This document shows positions 31,739-42,661 of a DNA stretch of 64,000 nucleotides, piece by piece. Within the stretch, counting starts at the first letter, position 1. Each line of letters starts with the position of its first letter. The notes beneath the pieces were generated by a model, which saw only the letters and a program-made list of their open reading frames with translations, was not told the origin of the DNA and did not search any database. The DNA comes from Thozetella sp. PMI_491 (lineage: Eukaryota; Ascomycota; Sordariomycetes; Chaetosphaeriales; Chaetosphaeriaceae), in the NCBI GenBank assembly GCA_021432635.1, contig MU270137.1, positions 22,260 through 86,259 of the forward strand. The letters run 5' to 3'. Both the position numbers and the translations under genes were made by a program.

Positions 31739-32521
31739 TCAGCACTCTTGCATCGCCCAAACAACTAGTGGGTCAGTGTCCATTGGCGATGGACAGTTGA
31801 TCTGCGACCGAGTTAAACCATGGTTCAGGACGATTTTACAGCAGATAGGAAACATCGCGGTAGATGCACGAACGGCTTCGTGCCAACATCTACGTGCTGT
31901 CGCAGCCAACCTGGCGGCAGCGAGTTGAGGTCTCTTCCGCATCCACTGTTCGTGTCTTTTTTTAGAGAGACCCAGCTGATCCTGGAGATGGGTTGTTAGG
32001 GGGTATGGTTTTCCGTTAAATCCAGGCTTTTCGCTGCGTAGGTAGAATTGATGGCAGCAGAAGCGGAATATTTTGGGGGGCGTCTGCTCTAACGCTAGGA
32101 TGCTGTAGAGCTGGCAGTCGAGATCGCCTTCGTGGCGTTGCAGCAAGTTCTTGCCTTTGACGATGAAGTGCGCTAGACTCTCAATCCATTCTTCGAGCTC
32201 CCTAGGTTCGCCCTGGTCGATCCTCGTGGTGTCGCCCTTATGGAGAAGTGGGCGCGGGGTCTTTGGCGTCACGTATTTCCGGGCTGTGACAAATGGGGCC
32301 GACGAATCCCACCGCAAAGAGGTCAAAAAGTTTTCCAAAGCCATGTTGCCATCTTCGGATGCCAAATCGCCGCGCTGCAGAAGCTGCGCGACCGCGATTC
32401 GACTGTGTTCTGAGCCTATCGTGGGAGAATCCTTGGTGCGGTAAGGATGGTCTGTGTCACGGAAGCGCGCAAGCTCCGTGTGGCTTGCCTGCTGTGTCTT
32501 CCAAGCGAGACGACAGTAGAT
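31739..32521 (-). pseudogene. Orphan coding stretch of unknown family, probably a gene relic
   Basis: The minus strand stays open for 260 codons and reads like real protein: balanced composition with regular helices and Trp/Tyr/Cys (YCRLAWKTQQASHTELARF, PRELEEWIESLAHFIVKGKN, KIFRFCCHQFYLR). The frame begins after a stop with no Met until about residue 60 of the stretch, so a natural N-terminus is missing or lies in an exon I cannot place. I recognise no domain. It sits in a gene-poor, low-complexity region near a tRNA-like element, which suits a fragment of a transposon-borne or duplicated gene. A spliced intact gene is the alternative. Confidence 0.4.
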
Positions 32522-32935
32522 TTACTTTTTGGGGGCTACCACCACCTCCACCAGCGAAAACGCGTTTTTACCAGCAAAACACATACGTGGTAGAAATCGT
32601 CGTTTCCAGCGTTTTGGCTACAAAAGCTCGTTTACAGTGTGTTTTCGGTCCCTCGATCGTATATAGCCCCATCTAGATCCATTCTGAAGCGTTCAATTAG
32701 TCCCACACCGAGCTGCTCGCCGAGATCTTGTCACCGCCAGACTGTACGCTTCGTGATGCCTCGTGGAAAGCGTATAGCTACCACAGCTACAGATACCGAG
32801 CCTGATAAGCCAGTTAATGGCTATCGGCATAGCTCGCAACCTAAAAAGCCACGGATTCCAGACAATAGGGGGAGGGGTGGACCGAAATGACTGGTAGTGA
32901 ATAACCACGCTCCTTGATTCTGAGAAGAGCTCTAT
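32522..32935. other. Short spacer
   Basis: No gene that I can support. A basic 45-codon open stretch near 32756 (MPRGKRIATTATDTEP) has no family resemblance. Confidence 0.4.
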
Positions 32936-34651
32936 TCAGACCCCCCTTACAGGAATTAAATGCACATTCAAAACTGGCTTCTGCCAGAGGAAATACGACT
33001 TCGCTCGATCAAACCAGTCGAGGCTGCCAGGGCCGGGCTGCAGGTCAAAATTGTAGAGAAGACGAGCTAGGACCAACCGCATCTCGGCGTAGGCAAGGCT
33101 GGTCGCGAGATTAGCTGAGATTCTGGACAAGCGGTGAACGCACTTACTTCCTCCCAATGCAGTTTCGGGGGCCATATGAGAACGACTGCATCACCTCGGT
33201 CCTGTCTCCGGCAAAATCCAGGTTGCCTAGGAACCGTTCCGGATGAAAGCACTCGGGGTCTTTCCAGAAAGCCTCCGAGTGATTGATGGCATAATGGGGC
33301 ACGTTGACGATAGTCTGTAGGACAAAATCAGAAAATGATGCCACCACAGCAAAGGTCTAGGTAACCACTTACGTTAGCTGGGACGAAACGGCCCGCGATA
33401 TCGGCCCCTCCCTTGGGCACGGTGCGCGGCAGGCCGGCCGCCACAGGAGGGAAGAGTCGAAGTGTCTCGTTCAGGCACGCAAGCATATAGTCAAGTTTCT
33501 GGATGCGGAGAAACGTGATCTCATCTTCCGAATTGAACGACGAACGGACTTCCTGGACGACTTTGGCGAGAACTTCCGGATACTTGAGCAAGAAGTAGGT
33601 CACTGCGGTGAGAGCAGTCGCCGTGGTCTCTGTTCGAGCGACGAGTCAGAGACGAAGTAGAAAGTGGGCGGGGGTGCCTAGGGCAGAACCTACCAGACCC
33701 GGCAAGCAGCAGGCCGGATGCCGTCATATGGATCTCACCAAACCCATAGTCTACCCCGTTTCTTCTCAATAAGCCATCGATCAAGTCAGGCCGCTCCGTC
33801 TTGCTCTCTATGCGTTGCAGAAGCAGCTCCTTGGTGAGCGCATTATGCTGGACGCGAGTCTTCAAGATGTTGCGCATGACAAACATGGAGAGCGAGGTCA
33901 GCCCGAGGGCGCTGATGGCGATGCGGATGCCAGAGCTCCTTGGCGTCTTCTCTATGAGCTTGACCCAGGGGTGGTAGTCGGAGTTTTGCAGGCAGTTGAA
34001 CGAGTTCCCCACCGTCAGCTCGCCAATGACGTCAAAGGTGGTGAAGTTGTACCACTTCGAAATATTGATGGCCTCGCCGTTGGCGGTCTGCTCGCGCAGA
34101 CGCGACATGAGCAGGGTGACAAAGTTGCCGATGATGCTTTCCTGCTCCCGCAGGCTCTTCTCGGAGAAGCCATGAGCGAGGCCACGGCGGAGAATCGCGT
34201 GGAGCTCTCGCGGAGCGTTGATGATGGAGTACGGGTTCGCCTTGACGGGCTTGTAGAATTCCGGGGACTTGGGGATCTCGGGAAGGTTCACAGCAGCGCC
34301 CACCCGGTGGCCGTAAATGTCTTTCCATGCCTCTGGGTCGATGAACGACACTTCGTCTGGCGCTGTACGTACGACGGGGCCGTAGCGCTGGTGCAGTTCG
34401 TGGATCTTGAAGGCATGGTCGCCCTTCAGCGTCCAGTAGACCCACGGCATGCGAGAGGCGCGAGTCGCCAGAGGACCTGGGAACTTGCGGCAAGGGTGGA
34501 GGAAAACGTTGTAGAACAGTGTGATGACGACATATGAAGCGAACTATACGATCGAGGATTAGATCGGTCCTACGCTTAAAGAGAAGATGACCTGCTTGCT
34601 TACCAGGACGATGGCCCAGCCGATCAGCGCGAAGAAACCATGAAGCGACAT
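32936..34651 (-). CDS. Cytochrome P450, isotrichodermin-hydroxylase-like (CYP65 type)
   Basis: A membrane-anchored microsomal monooxygenase of 494 residues. Exons are 34651-34604, 34543-33694, 33629-33373, 33314-33148 and 33098-32936, with introns of 60, 64, 58 and 49 bp. The N-terminal anchor spans exons 1 and 2 (LHGFFALIGWAIVL then FASYVVITLFYNVFLHP), followed by the FPGPLATRAS hinge. The I-helix motif AGSETT (297-302) is completed across a splice. ExxR is Glu354-Arg357, PERF is at 410-413, and the heme loop FSYGPRNCIGR has Cys437. The last join gives CIGRNLAYAEMRL, the usual family sequence. The overall look is that of fungal P450s annotated as TRI11-like. That does not show trichothecene synthesis, and no sesquiterpene cyclase is nearby. 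Substrate unknown. Confidence 0.92.
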
Positions 34652-35251
34652 GGCCACAATTCTCCTGAAACTCGAGTAGTGACGTAGCCAGGCTAGTGCT
34701 GCAAGACTTTAACAAGCAGCCAGTCGCTGATATATAGAAACAAGACGGGTTGAAGACAACGGTCCTATGTCCCCTTGGGCCCTCGGCTCTTATAGAAGAA
34801 GAAACATCATGTGCATATCGTGACCGGGATAGAATCGCTTCGACCTTGGAAATTATAGGAGGAGCTAGGGCCGCGCGCCATAGGATGGATGGATCCTGCA
34901 TATCGACTAATAAGGACGATCCGTTCAGCTGAGTCCTGATTGGCTGCTAGCGGAAACGTCGGTGGAGGAGAATCCCGACACCCCGGCCAATGGCCCCTTT
35001 TCGAACGTATCCCGATACATACCCGTCGGCGTTCAACCGCCGAGCACGGCGTTACGGGAAACATATTGTCCATTCTGTTATAAAATACTCTCAGCCCAGC
35101 TAATGACATGTTGTCTTGCGCGACATTTCCTTCAAGCCCTACCCACTCTTCTCTATACCAGGCCAAAAATATGTCTACTATGGATTATTTTTGTCCTCTG
35201 ATTAAAAACCCTGATTACTTCCGTGTTTCCCTTGGTACGGTACCCGAAACG
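34652..35251. other. Spacer between P450 and cupredoxin genes
   Basis: Promoter side of the P450 gene and 3' side of the cupredoxin gene. Nothing else is seen. Confidence 0.5.
34731..34736 (-). promoter_or_regulatory. TATA-like box of the P450 gene
   Basis: TATATA on the minus strand about 80 bases upstream of the start codon at 34651. Confidence 0.4.
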
Positions 35252-36026
35252 TCAAACCATCATGGCCGCGAACGCAAAGCCTCCCAGAGCAGCAAGGGCT
35301 GCCTGCGGCACGGCGCCTCCCCCGACGATACGCTCCGCCACGTTTGTAGCCGTGGGCCCGGCCGCCTCGGATGCAGGGGTAGTGCTGGCGGCCGAAGTAG
35401 TCGTAGCCGCCGAAGACGTGCTGCTGCTGGGCGACGATGCCATAAACGTCCCACCGAACGCAGTAGCAGGTGAGTCGGCCGAGTCAGCCGTCTGGGCCGC
35501 CTCCTTGTACTTGGACAGCGTCGAGTTGTCCGAGTTGATGACGCCGACCATGCCGGCCTGGCAGTGTTGATGGCCAGGGACGTCCTGCGAGCAGTAGAAT
35601 ACGAAGGGCTTGGAGTCGTTGACAGTGACGCGGAACACCTGGTCCTGCAAGACTGTAAGCGGATATCATGGCTATACGAGGAATGGTAAGAAAGGACGCA
35701 AGAAATCGTATCATTCGATCGACAACACGTAGAGAGGACAGAGCAGGAACAAAGTTGCGTACCGCCTCGCCCGACATTAGAGCGAAAAATCCAGAGTAGA
35801 ACCCACCCGACTTAGCAGCCTTGCAGGGCCGGTCGAAGTCGCCCATCACCACGCTGTGGTTGTGTGGGAGGAAATGGAACTCAAGAACATCGCCGGGATT
35901 GGCTTCGACAAACTCTGGGTCGAAGGCTAAGTCGAGAGCCTTGATAGGAATGACCTTTGATGCGTCGGCACTGCGAGCGACAGCTGCGAGAAAGGCACAG
36001 ACGAGGAGTATGAGCTTCTGAGACAT
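35252..36026 (-). CDS. Secreted GPI-type cupredoxin, serine-rich
   Basis: An extracellular copper-protein-like protein of 218 residues. Exons are 36026-35763 and 35644-35252, with a 118-bp intron (GTACGC donor). Signal peptide residues are about 1-19. The cupredoxin fold is suggested by NPGDVLEFHFLPHNHSVV, with a ligand histidine (His57), and by the C-terminal loop FYCSQDVPGHQHCQAGM. The latter supplies Cys106, His115 (or His113) and Met120 as a likely type-1 copper site. A Ser/Thr/Ala-rich stretch and a final hydrophobic tail (AALAALGGFAFAAMMV) suggest a GPI anchor at the cell surface. Proteins of this design are common in Sordariomycetes and often called extracellular serine-rich proteins; their electron-transfer partner is not known. 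Confidence 0.88.
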
Positions 36027-36825
36027 CTTGCTAGGGCTTCCAGTACAGTATCAATGGGTAGAAGCGACCAGGACTCTCGCTGACACTCTAGAGTTGCATG
36101 TATCGATGGAGAAGCAGGTCTCCTTGTGATGCTCTTTGGTCATCTTTTATGCATGCTGATACCCGTCGCTCCGCGGGCAAATACATCACCCGCTTCCTCA
36201 CCGTGTCAGCAAGCGCCTGCTATTTAGCCATGCTCCGCCTGTCGTGAGACGAATACCGTATCTCGGTTTGACTGAGAGCAAGCATGGACGCAGTCATCGT
36301 TGGTACTCGCTGCAACACACAGACGCACTGCACTCATCAACTGGCTCTTCAAATCCGCCGGAACGGGCGGTGCAGGCTAGCACTAGCCGACATCTCAAGC
36401 CGCCGAGATCGACCAGCGTACCGCTTTGGCCTGGGACCATGGACTAGGAGGCGGCAGCGGTGCAGGGTAGCCCAAATGGGAATGAAGAATAGTGGCTAGT
36501 ACATCCTAGGTATACAAATACATACAAGATAAGACGGCCAAACACTGCGCCTCAAGATGCAGGAGGCGTGGCCAATGAGAGAAGGGGATCTGCGTCAAGT
36601 CGGGCGAACAAATTCCACCCGGAGCAATTCATAACACTTCCGCCCAGACCGGGTTCGCCCGAGACCGACCCCAAAATCCTGGAATCATTTAGTACGCCGT
36701 AAACCGTCATCCTTACGCTGGCTAGTCCGCAAAGCGGGCAACAATTTCCCAATGCCGCCATATGAATGCCCCTGCTCAATAAATCACGTCCACGCATTGC
36801 GCCGGCTCGGCCAAACGAGTCGTCC
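36027..36825. other. Spacer between cupredoxin and ankyrin genes
   Basis: Promoter of the cupredoxin gene and 3' region of the ankyrin gene. No further gene is visible. Confidence 0.5.
36144..36151 (-). promoter_or_regulatory. TATA-like box of the cupredoxin gene
   Basis: CATAAAAG on the minus strand about 120 bases upstream of the start at 36026. Confidence 0.4.
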
Positions 36826-39747
36826 CTAAGTAGTACCCTCCTGAGGTTGGACCGGCGAGACAGCCGAGAACCTGATATCCTTCAAACCTCCTCCAATGTC
36901 TACCAGTTGGATGTGCCGAGCAAGGAAGTCTGCTTGGTACGCGTCCGATGTCGCGGGGTTCAGCAGCTGATGGAGATACTCAGCAGCCGATATACCGACG
37001 TTATTCTTGCGGTTGATGTCAACACCGGGGCCGCAGAGCGGCTTGATGAAGCGGTGGTACCTCCAAGTAAATGCCCTCTCGTTGCAGAGACTCCTCAGCA
37101 AGACCGAGAGCGGCGTGTCTCCGTCGTTGTTGAGCTCGGTTAAACTTGCGCCAGAGTCGATCAAGTCGCCAATGATCTTCTCGCTCGGAACACGGCGCAC
37201 GCCTCGGATGATAGCAACGGCGTCGTGGAGGTAGCATCCGCCAACCGCCCCGGGGTCTTCTCGGAGAGGATTCTTCTTGAGCATAGCCGAAACGATGGCG
37301 GCCCAGCCCTCTACGATCGCCTTGGTGAGCGGCCTGACATGTGGCCGCTCGAGATGGATGTTGGCGCCTCGCTCCAGGAGCGCCTGAAGGAATTGTCGAG
37401 AGACGCGCGAGAGGTCCGAGGTAGACTCCTCGCTGTCGCGAATGAGGAACAGGACCAGCGGTGTGTAGCCGTCAGGGTTGGTAGCGTTGACATTGGCTCC
37501 TGCCTCAAGAAGGCTGTAGGCTAGGACGAAGTCTCCCATTTCGATCGCCCGGCATAAGAGGTTCGTATAGTCGTAAACACCGCGGTATAGCAGGCCGCGG
37601 GCCGCGAGCACGCTAGCAGTGACGACTCCCGAGCGGCCACTTTCCGTGAGGAGTCGTGCGAAGAGCGCCGGGTCCGAAGTCAACGCCTGTTCGATGTCCA
37701 AGTCAAGCACTAGGTTCATGCCCCTGTTCCTCGTTACCTCGTCCGCATCGGCCAGAGCAAATTGGAACATATCAAACAGATCCTGCGGTGCAATGATGCC
37801 AGGTGCAGCTCCTCTCCTCAACATTATGTCGCAAGCTTCGTAGTTGCGTGCCTGGAAGGCAAGTTGAAGCGGGGTGCAGTTCGCCGTGTTGCGGGCATGT
37901 AACAAGCGCTGCACGCCTGGCTTACTGAGGAGCTGACGTAGCATGCACAGCTGGAGATCGCGGCGAACCTGCTCGCTCGTATTTGCGTAGTTTGCGTAGA
38001 ATATCAGATGAAGAACGTTGTTCCCATCTGTATCCACATCGTCCACCCGCGCGCCTGCCTGGATAAGAAGCTTCAGAATTTGCGACAGGCCTTCGTCGAA
38101 GCGATATACGTCGATGCTCGCTGGGTTGTGGTTGGGCGGTCCTACAATTGCTTGCATGAGCGCCGTGCGGCCAACGCCGTTCCGCAAGTGGACATCTGCT
38201 CCGGCAGCCAGCAGTACCGCGAGGCCAGCTACGGCGTGGTTTTGACCGGCGTGGACCATGGCTGTGTCTCCCGCGCAGTCAACCGAGTTTAGATCGGCGC
38301 CTCGGGCGATGAGGTTGCCGATCGTCTTGGCACGTCGAGCACCCCGGTCCTCCTCCTCGAATATTCGGGGTTCAAACGACTTGCCGACGGGCTGGGCCGA
38401 AGGCAGGCAGCACATATGGAGCGGCGAGAGACCACGGCCCGAGCCGGTCGCGATGAAGCCCCTGGTGGCATCTGCGCCGATTTCCAGCAATCGATCTGCA
38501 ATGTCCCAGGCCCCGAGCTTGCAGCATTCACCAAGGGGCGTAATCGTTGAGTATGGGAGGAACATCTTGATGTCCACGTCGAGGTTCGCGCCGAGTGAGA
38601 GCAGGAATGGCAAGGTCGAATCCCAACGACGGTTGGCATACGCGTAATATATGGGCGACAACGTCTTCTCGTCCACGATCTCCACATCAGGCTGGATCCC
38701 CTCCGTCACCAAGTACTGTACGACATCCACGAGTCCGTGGCCGGCGGCGTGGTGGAGAGCGGTGGCATCATACCTAGCTGGGCTGGCGCCCGAGAGGTTG
38801 CCAGATACGTCCATCATGTATGAAGACCCGCGCGACAGTAGGAGTTTTGCTGTCTCTCCGTGCGAGTTGCAGATGGCAACATGCAGCGGTGACCAGCTAG
38901 GGGGCGTTGGTTCGTATTCTGGGCACTCAGCGGCGTTCAGAACACCATACATGCGACCACAGTCGCAGAAATACTCCGACACCGCGTTGATAGACGCGCC
39001 ATGGCGCAAGAGAAGGTCCACTGTCTCGGTGTGTCCTCTCCTCGCCGCGAGGTGAAGAGCGCTGAAGCGACGGAGTGGCGCGGGTTCATCATCGTCGGCT
39101 GCGCGTGGCCCAAGGCCGATGTCTTCTGCACCGACGGCACCAACATGGCTGATCATAGATGCATCGTCTCCGTCGTCAAAGTCGTCCATCATTTCATCGT
39201 CGCTGTATTCGGTCCGGAATTCACTCCTGTACTCGCTTTTGTGTTCACTCCTACGCTCGCTCCGACGCTCGCTCCTCGAGCTCTGGTACGAGTCGATGTA
39301 CTGACCCGAGCGGCTCGAGTCGCTAGGGTGGTGTGACGTCCCCGCGCGGTCGCTGTCGGTGGTTTCGGGCGACCAGTCGATGTTGTGGTCCGACTCCGAC
39401 CCTCGATCTGAGCTCCACCCGGCCAGATCCTCCTTGTCTATCCAATAAGGTTTGGGATCTGTGGTGGCTTTCCTCCAGGCTTCCTTGGAACGCGAGTCGA
39501 AGAAGGTGTGGTTAGGGTCCACGCCGGCCCGGAGCAGCTTGGAGAGCGTCCCGGTCACGCCCGAGTGCGCGGCCCAGGCCAGGGGCCATGGCGCATCCCG
39601 CTCTACTGCTAGCTTGTAGAGGAGAGGGTTGACGATGCCGTGGAAGCGGCGGTCGAGGCGGGCGACTGTGGCGAGGTCGCGCAGGCTGTCGAAGTTGTCG
39701 ATGACAAATACGACCAACTCGGTCGGGAGGGCGGCGAGGGAGGCCAT
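36826..39747 (-). CDS. F-box protein with about fourteen ankyrin repeats
   Basis: A single-exon gene for 973 residues. It starts at MASLAALPTELVVF, where an F-box-like motif begins at once (LPTEL...DLATVARLDRRFHGIVNPLLYKLAV); the open frame extends 106 codons upstream, but that part is Pro/Arg-rich leader. A disordered charged region (about 90-210) contains six tetrapeptide copies of the S-E-x-R type. Ankyrin repeats then run to near the C-terminus, for example LHLAARRGHTETVDLLLRHGA and TALHHAAGHGLVDVVQYLV. The F-box suggests recruitment to an SCF ubiquitin ligase with the ankyrins binding the target, but this is inference. Such proteins are numerous in filamentous fungi. The late repeats are irregular. 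Confidence 0.9.
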   Translation of the reverse strand: MASLAALPTELVVFVIDNFDSLRDLATVARLDRRFHGIVNPLLYKLAVERDAPWPLAWAAHSGVTGTLSKLLRAGVDPNHTFFDSRSKEAWRKATTDPKPYWIDKEDLAGWSSDRGSESDHNIDWSPETTDSDRAGTSHHPSDSSRSGQYIDSYQSSRSERRSERRSEHKSEYRSEFRTEYSDDEMMDDFDDGDDASMISHVGAVGAEDIGLGPRAADDDEPAPLRRFSALHLAARRGHTETVDLLLRHGASINAVSEYFCDCGRMYGVLNAAECPEYEPTPPSWSPLHVAICNSHGETAKLLLSRGSSYMMDVSGNLSGASPARYDATALHHAAGHGLVDVVQYLVTEGIQPDVEIVDEKTLSPIYYAYANRRWDSTLPFLLSLGANLDVDIKMFLPYSTITPLGECCKLGAWDIADRLLEIGADATRGFIATGSGRGLSPLHMCCLPSAQPVGKSFEPRIFEEEDRGARRAKTIGNLIARGADLNSVDCAGDTAMVHAGQNHAVAGLAVLLAAGADVHLRNGVGRTALMQAIVGPPNHNPASIDVYRFDEGLSQILKLLIQAGARVDDVDTDGNNVLHLIFYANYANTSEQVRRDLQLCMLRQLLSKPGVQRLLHARNTANCTPLQLAFQARNYEACDIMLRRGAAPGIIAPQDLFDMFQFALADADEVTRNRGMNLVLDLDIEQALTSDPALFARLLTESGRSGVVTASVLAARGLLYRGVYDYTNLLCRAIEMGDFVLAYSLLEAGANVNATNPDGYTPLVLFLIRDSEESTSDLSRVSRQFLQALLERGANIHLERPHVRPLTKAIVEGWAAIVSAMLKKNPLREDPGAVGGCYLHDAVAIIRGVRRVPSEKIIGDLIDSGASLTELNNDGDTPLSVLLRSLCNERAFTWRYHRFIKPLCGPGVDINRKNNVGISAAEYLHQLLNPATSDAYQADFLARHIQLVDIGGGLKDIRFSAVSPVQPQEGTT
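39205..39276 (-). repeat. Coding 12-bp minisatellite, six units
   Basis: Six degenerate 12-bp units inside the ankyrin gene encode four-residue repeats (SERR, SERR, SEHK, SEYR, SEFR, TEYS). Unit 39253-39264 and unit 39265-39276 differ by a single base, so the array may still change in copy number. Confidence 0.85.
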
Positions 39748-42006
39748 GATCAATTGGGCTGCAGCATCAAGCCGGCGAGCTGTCAATTGGATCGCGGGGC
39801 GTGGGAGAGGCCGTGTTTCTGGCGACTCGAGAGCGTCGACGACGAGAAGCTGCCGCAGGGGAAGATGTGTATGATGTATGGGGGAAGGATTGGGCGCTGT
39901 GTCCGACCTCCTCTGACCGACACCCTTCTTTTCCGCTTCTCGAAGGAGATCTTCTTCACCGGGGGGCCCACTTGGTGGTGTGCTTTGACTTGGGCCTCGA
40001 GCTTTGACACCTCTCCACCCATGGGGGGGGGGGCGCAAGGGGGGGCAAGGGAGCCACCCAGCCAAGAACCAGCGAGCTGCACCTTCCTCATTTAACCAGC
40101 AGGGCCTGTGGTCTAATGCGGAAAGACTGTCGCAGGGCGGTCAGGAGCGGCAAGGGCCGTGGAATGAGGGTCGGGCCAACGACGACGCCCTCCCGCTGCC
40201 AATTCTACGACATAACTACGCCCGATTCGGCGCACGCATGGCATTCTGGGCGCATAGACTGCCTTCGCACAGCTGCATCGCAAATGCCGGGGGTGGTGTT
40301 GGCCATTCACGTGGCGGTTTTCAATCGCACCGCGCCGCCCCCAACCCCCCTCCTCTCGGCTCCTACTCTGCTAATTACCCTCACCACCACACGCCCGGGG
40401 ACGACATACCTCGAGCTGTCAAGCTGGGCTGCGCGGTGGGAAATCCCCGCTGCAAGGGGTCCAGCTCTCCGCTATCCCCAGGGGTCTAGTGCCTACTCTG
40501 TCTACCGGCTTGACTGGATTTGTTATCGCGCATGGCGTAGCTGAGGTGGCCACGCTGGTGGCGCTGTAATAGTCTCTGGTCGCTGACGCTCTGGGAAAGA
40601 AATGCCGCGGCTAGAACTGATTGATAACGAAGGGTCAAATCCTCCTGGCCCGCAGCCCCCCTCACTTAGTCTCTCACCGTCGGAGACATTTGAGCAGAGC
40701 ATTTCATAATTGTCAGCACTTGCTCCTATCGTGATCTCGGACTAGCCCAGAAGTGCCCATCATCTTCCTTCGCTGTGGCCTGCTCACGAGTATGTTTGTC
40801 GCTCTTCGCTAAAGCAAATTCGCAGCGATGTCTGCTAGCTAGCTTGTTGTTCATGCTCCGGCCCGACGAGGTCGGCCCCTTGCCAGCCTGATCGCCGTCG
40901 GTCATATCCGCCATCCAAGCGCTGGCAGACTGCCAGGCAGGCGGTGTGCATCATTGTAGTTGTCGAAGCTGTCCACACAGATCTCATAGCCAAATGGACT
41001 CCGGCATGTCTCCGCCCCGAACTGTATACCCGTGGGGTCCGGTTGCCTATGAGTAAGTCCTCAGTCAGGCCGAGGCTCCATCACGACCCGCCACCCTGGA
41101 GCACGTAGATCGTAGGTAGCGTTTCCACAAGGTCAAATCTGGCATTTGCCCCTTCTTTTCTCGGTCCCCTACTTGCCCTTCCAGGCTTCCTTGTTTGGCA
41201 CCCTGTCAACTATGGAGACTGCCAACGCCTAGCGTCGCGCGGAGCTTGCTCCGGCGCGTCCTGGCGTGACCGCCCCACGTGCCTCAAGCCGTTTTCTGTC
41301 ATCTGAATAATCAGCCTAGCCGCCAACGAGAAGCCATAACGGCGCTCCTCTGGCCATGAGACGCGACCCGCACAGACGTTGGCTAGTGAGCACCACATTA
41401 GGGGCTGAAACCAAGGGCGAGCTAATTAAGGAACCCAACAGAAGTCCCAGGAATTGGCTCTGTCCTTCCAGCATGCGCGCTGACGACGGAAAACGGTTTG
41501 CTCGTTCCAGTCCCGTGGAGCAGACCGTGAAGCATCGCGATAAGAGATGGCCGACCGGAGCGCAAGTCCGCCTTTTGCTCCCTCGCTGCGCGGGACAGGG
41601 TTCAGGGACAAGGGACCAATCGAGGAATCAGCCAAGTTACCATCGCCGATCACCTCCGCAATCTTGTCATACGAAATAACGCAATTGTAGTCACCCTTGG
41701 GGGGCCGGGGCGGGGTGCTGTGACAACGGTCCTCGCAGCCAACAAGACACCCTGCTGCTGTTGGATGGATTTCCCGTTCCGGCTTAGCGGGAGCCGGCCG
41801 TCCCATCGTCCAGGATAAGGGACGGACGAACTGGAACCGTACTAGTCCCCGCTCGAGATCACCGTTCCCCTCAGCCGTCGACCTTATCGGGCGTGCGGAA
41901 TGGGCAGCGACCACGCAGGTTGACTGCATGATAGACCTTCGTCTGAGCTGAGCTGTAGGCACACCAACATCGCATCGCAACCGGGCGCGCCGACAGGCCA
42001 AATGGT
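39748..42006. other. Spacer upstream of ankyrin and CFEM-like genes
   Basis: About 2.3 kb with G-runs near 40021-40045. Several Arg/Pro-rich open frames exist, but none resembles a protein family. Confidence 0.5.
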
Positions 42007-42661
42007 ATGACGGCCCTGGCGAGACGTGAAACCCCCACCAGCCTTCCGGACCATGACCTTCACCTCGCTCAGACGATCCTCAGGTTAGAAATAAGCCAGG
42101 CCACCGCCTACAACTCACTGCCTCACTGTGCAAAGAGCACCGTCTCGTCCTGGTAATGACTCCACGCCGGCTTTTGGAAAAGTTCGCGATCGCTGCTAAC
42201 ACAAGCCTAGGATCTTGTCCAATGCTGCTTGCCTTGCGGCAGGAGAACAGAACCAGTCGTCGTATGTGCTCTGCGTCTGCTCTAAAAGCGATGCCTTTGC
42301 GTCCCTGCTATCAGAAACATCATGCCCCGAGATGTCGCGCTTTTCGGAAGTGTTGAGAGGCTATTGCATTCACGTGGGCATTGGCAATACAATGACGTCT
42401 GACACTTCTTCCCCCCTTGGCATGTCCAAGTCCCCAGCAAGGGGCAGCCACCGAGTAAGAGATATTGGAGGAAGTTCTGATAGCCAAACAAACGCGATTA
42501 TCATCGCCGTCTCTGTTGTGGCAGGTGTTTTGATACTAGTCGTGGTTGCCACCGCAGTGCTGTATATAAGGAATCGATGGGGATGGCCGTTCCCAAAAGC
42601 TCAAGGAACACAGCCGGAAACGTCCGGCACGGCGCCGATCGAATTAGAAAGATTCGCATAG
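42007..42661 (+). CDS. CFEM-like protein with one transmembrane segment
   Basis: A probable surface protein of 198 residues. Exons are 42007-42152 and 42211-42661, with a 58-bp intron (GTAATG donor, GCTAAC branch). The extracellular part has LPHCA (Cys41), then Cys56, CVC (70, 72), Cys87 and Cys101. This follows the CFEM plan, but two of its eight cysteines are missing: the one three residues after the first (Thr45 here) and the one expected soon after Cys87. After a Ser/Thr-rich stalk, residues of about 140-163 (AIIIAVSVVAGVLILVVVATAVLYI) form a membrane span, followed by a short basic then Pro/Thr-rich tail. No signal peptide is visible at the Met at 42007, so an upstream exon may be missing from my model. 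Possible roles (heme or surface binding) are by family analogy only. Confidence 0.5.

Noticed and set aside
32936-36026. Mycotoxin or secondary-metabolite cluster around the P450
   Set aside because: No polyketide synthase, peptide synthetase, terpene cyclase or tailoring set is nearby; the neighbours are a cupredoxin and an ankyrin protein.
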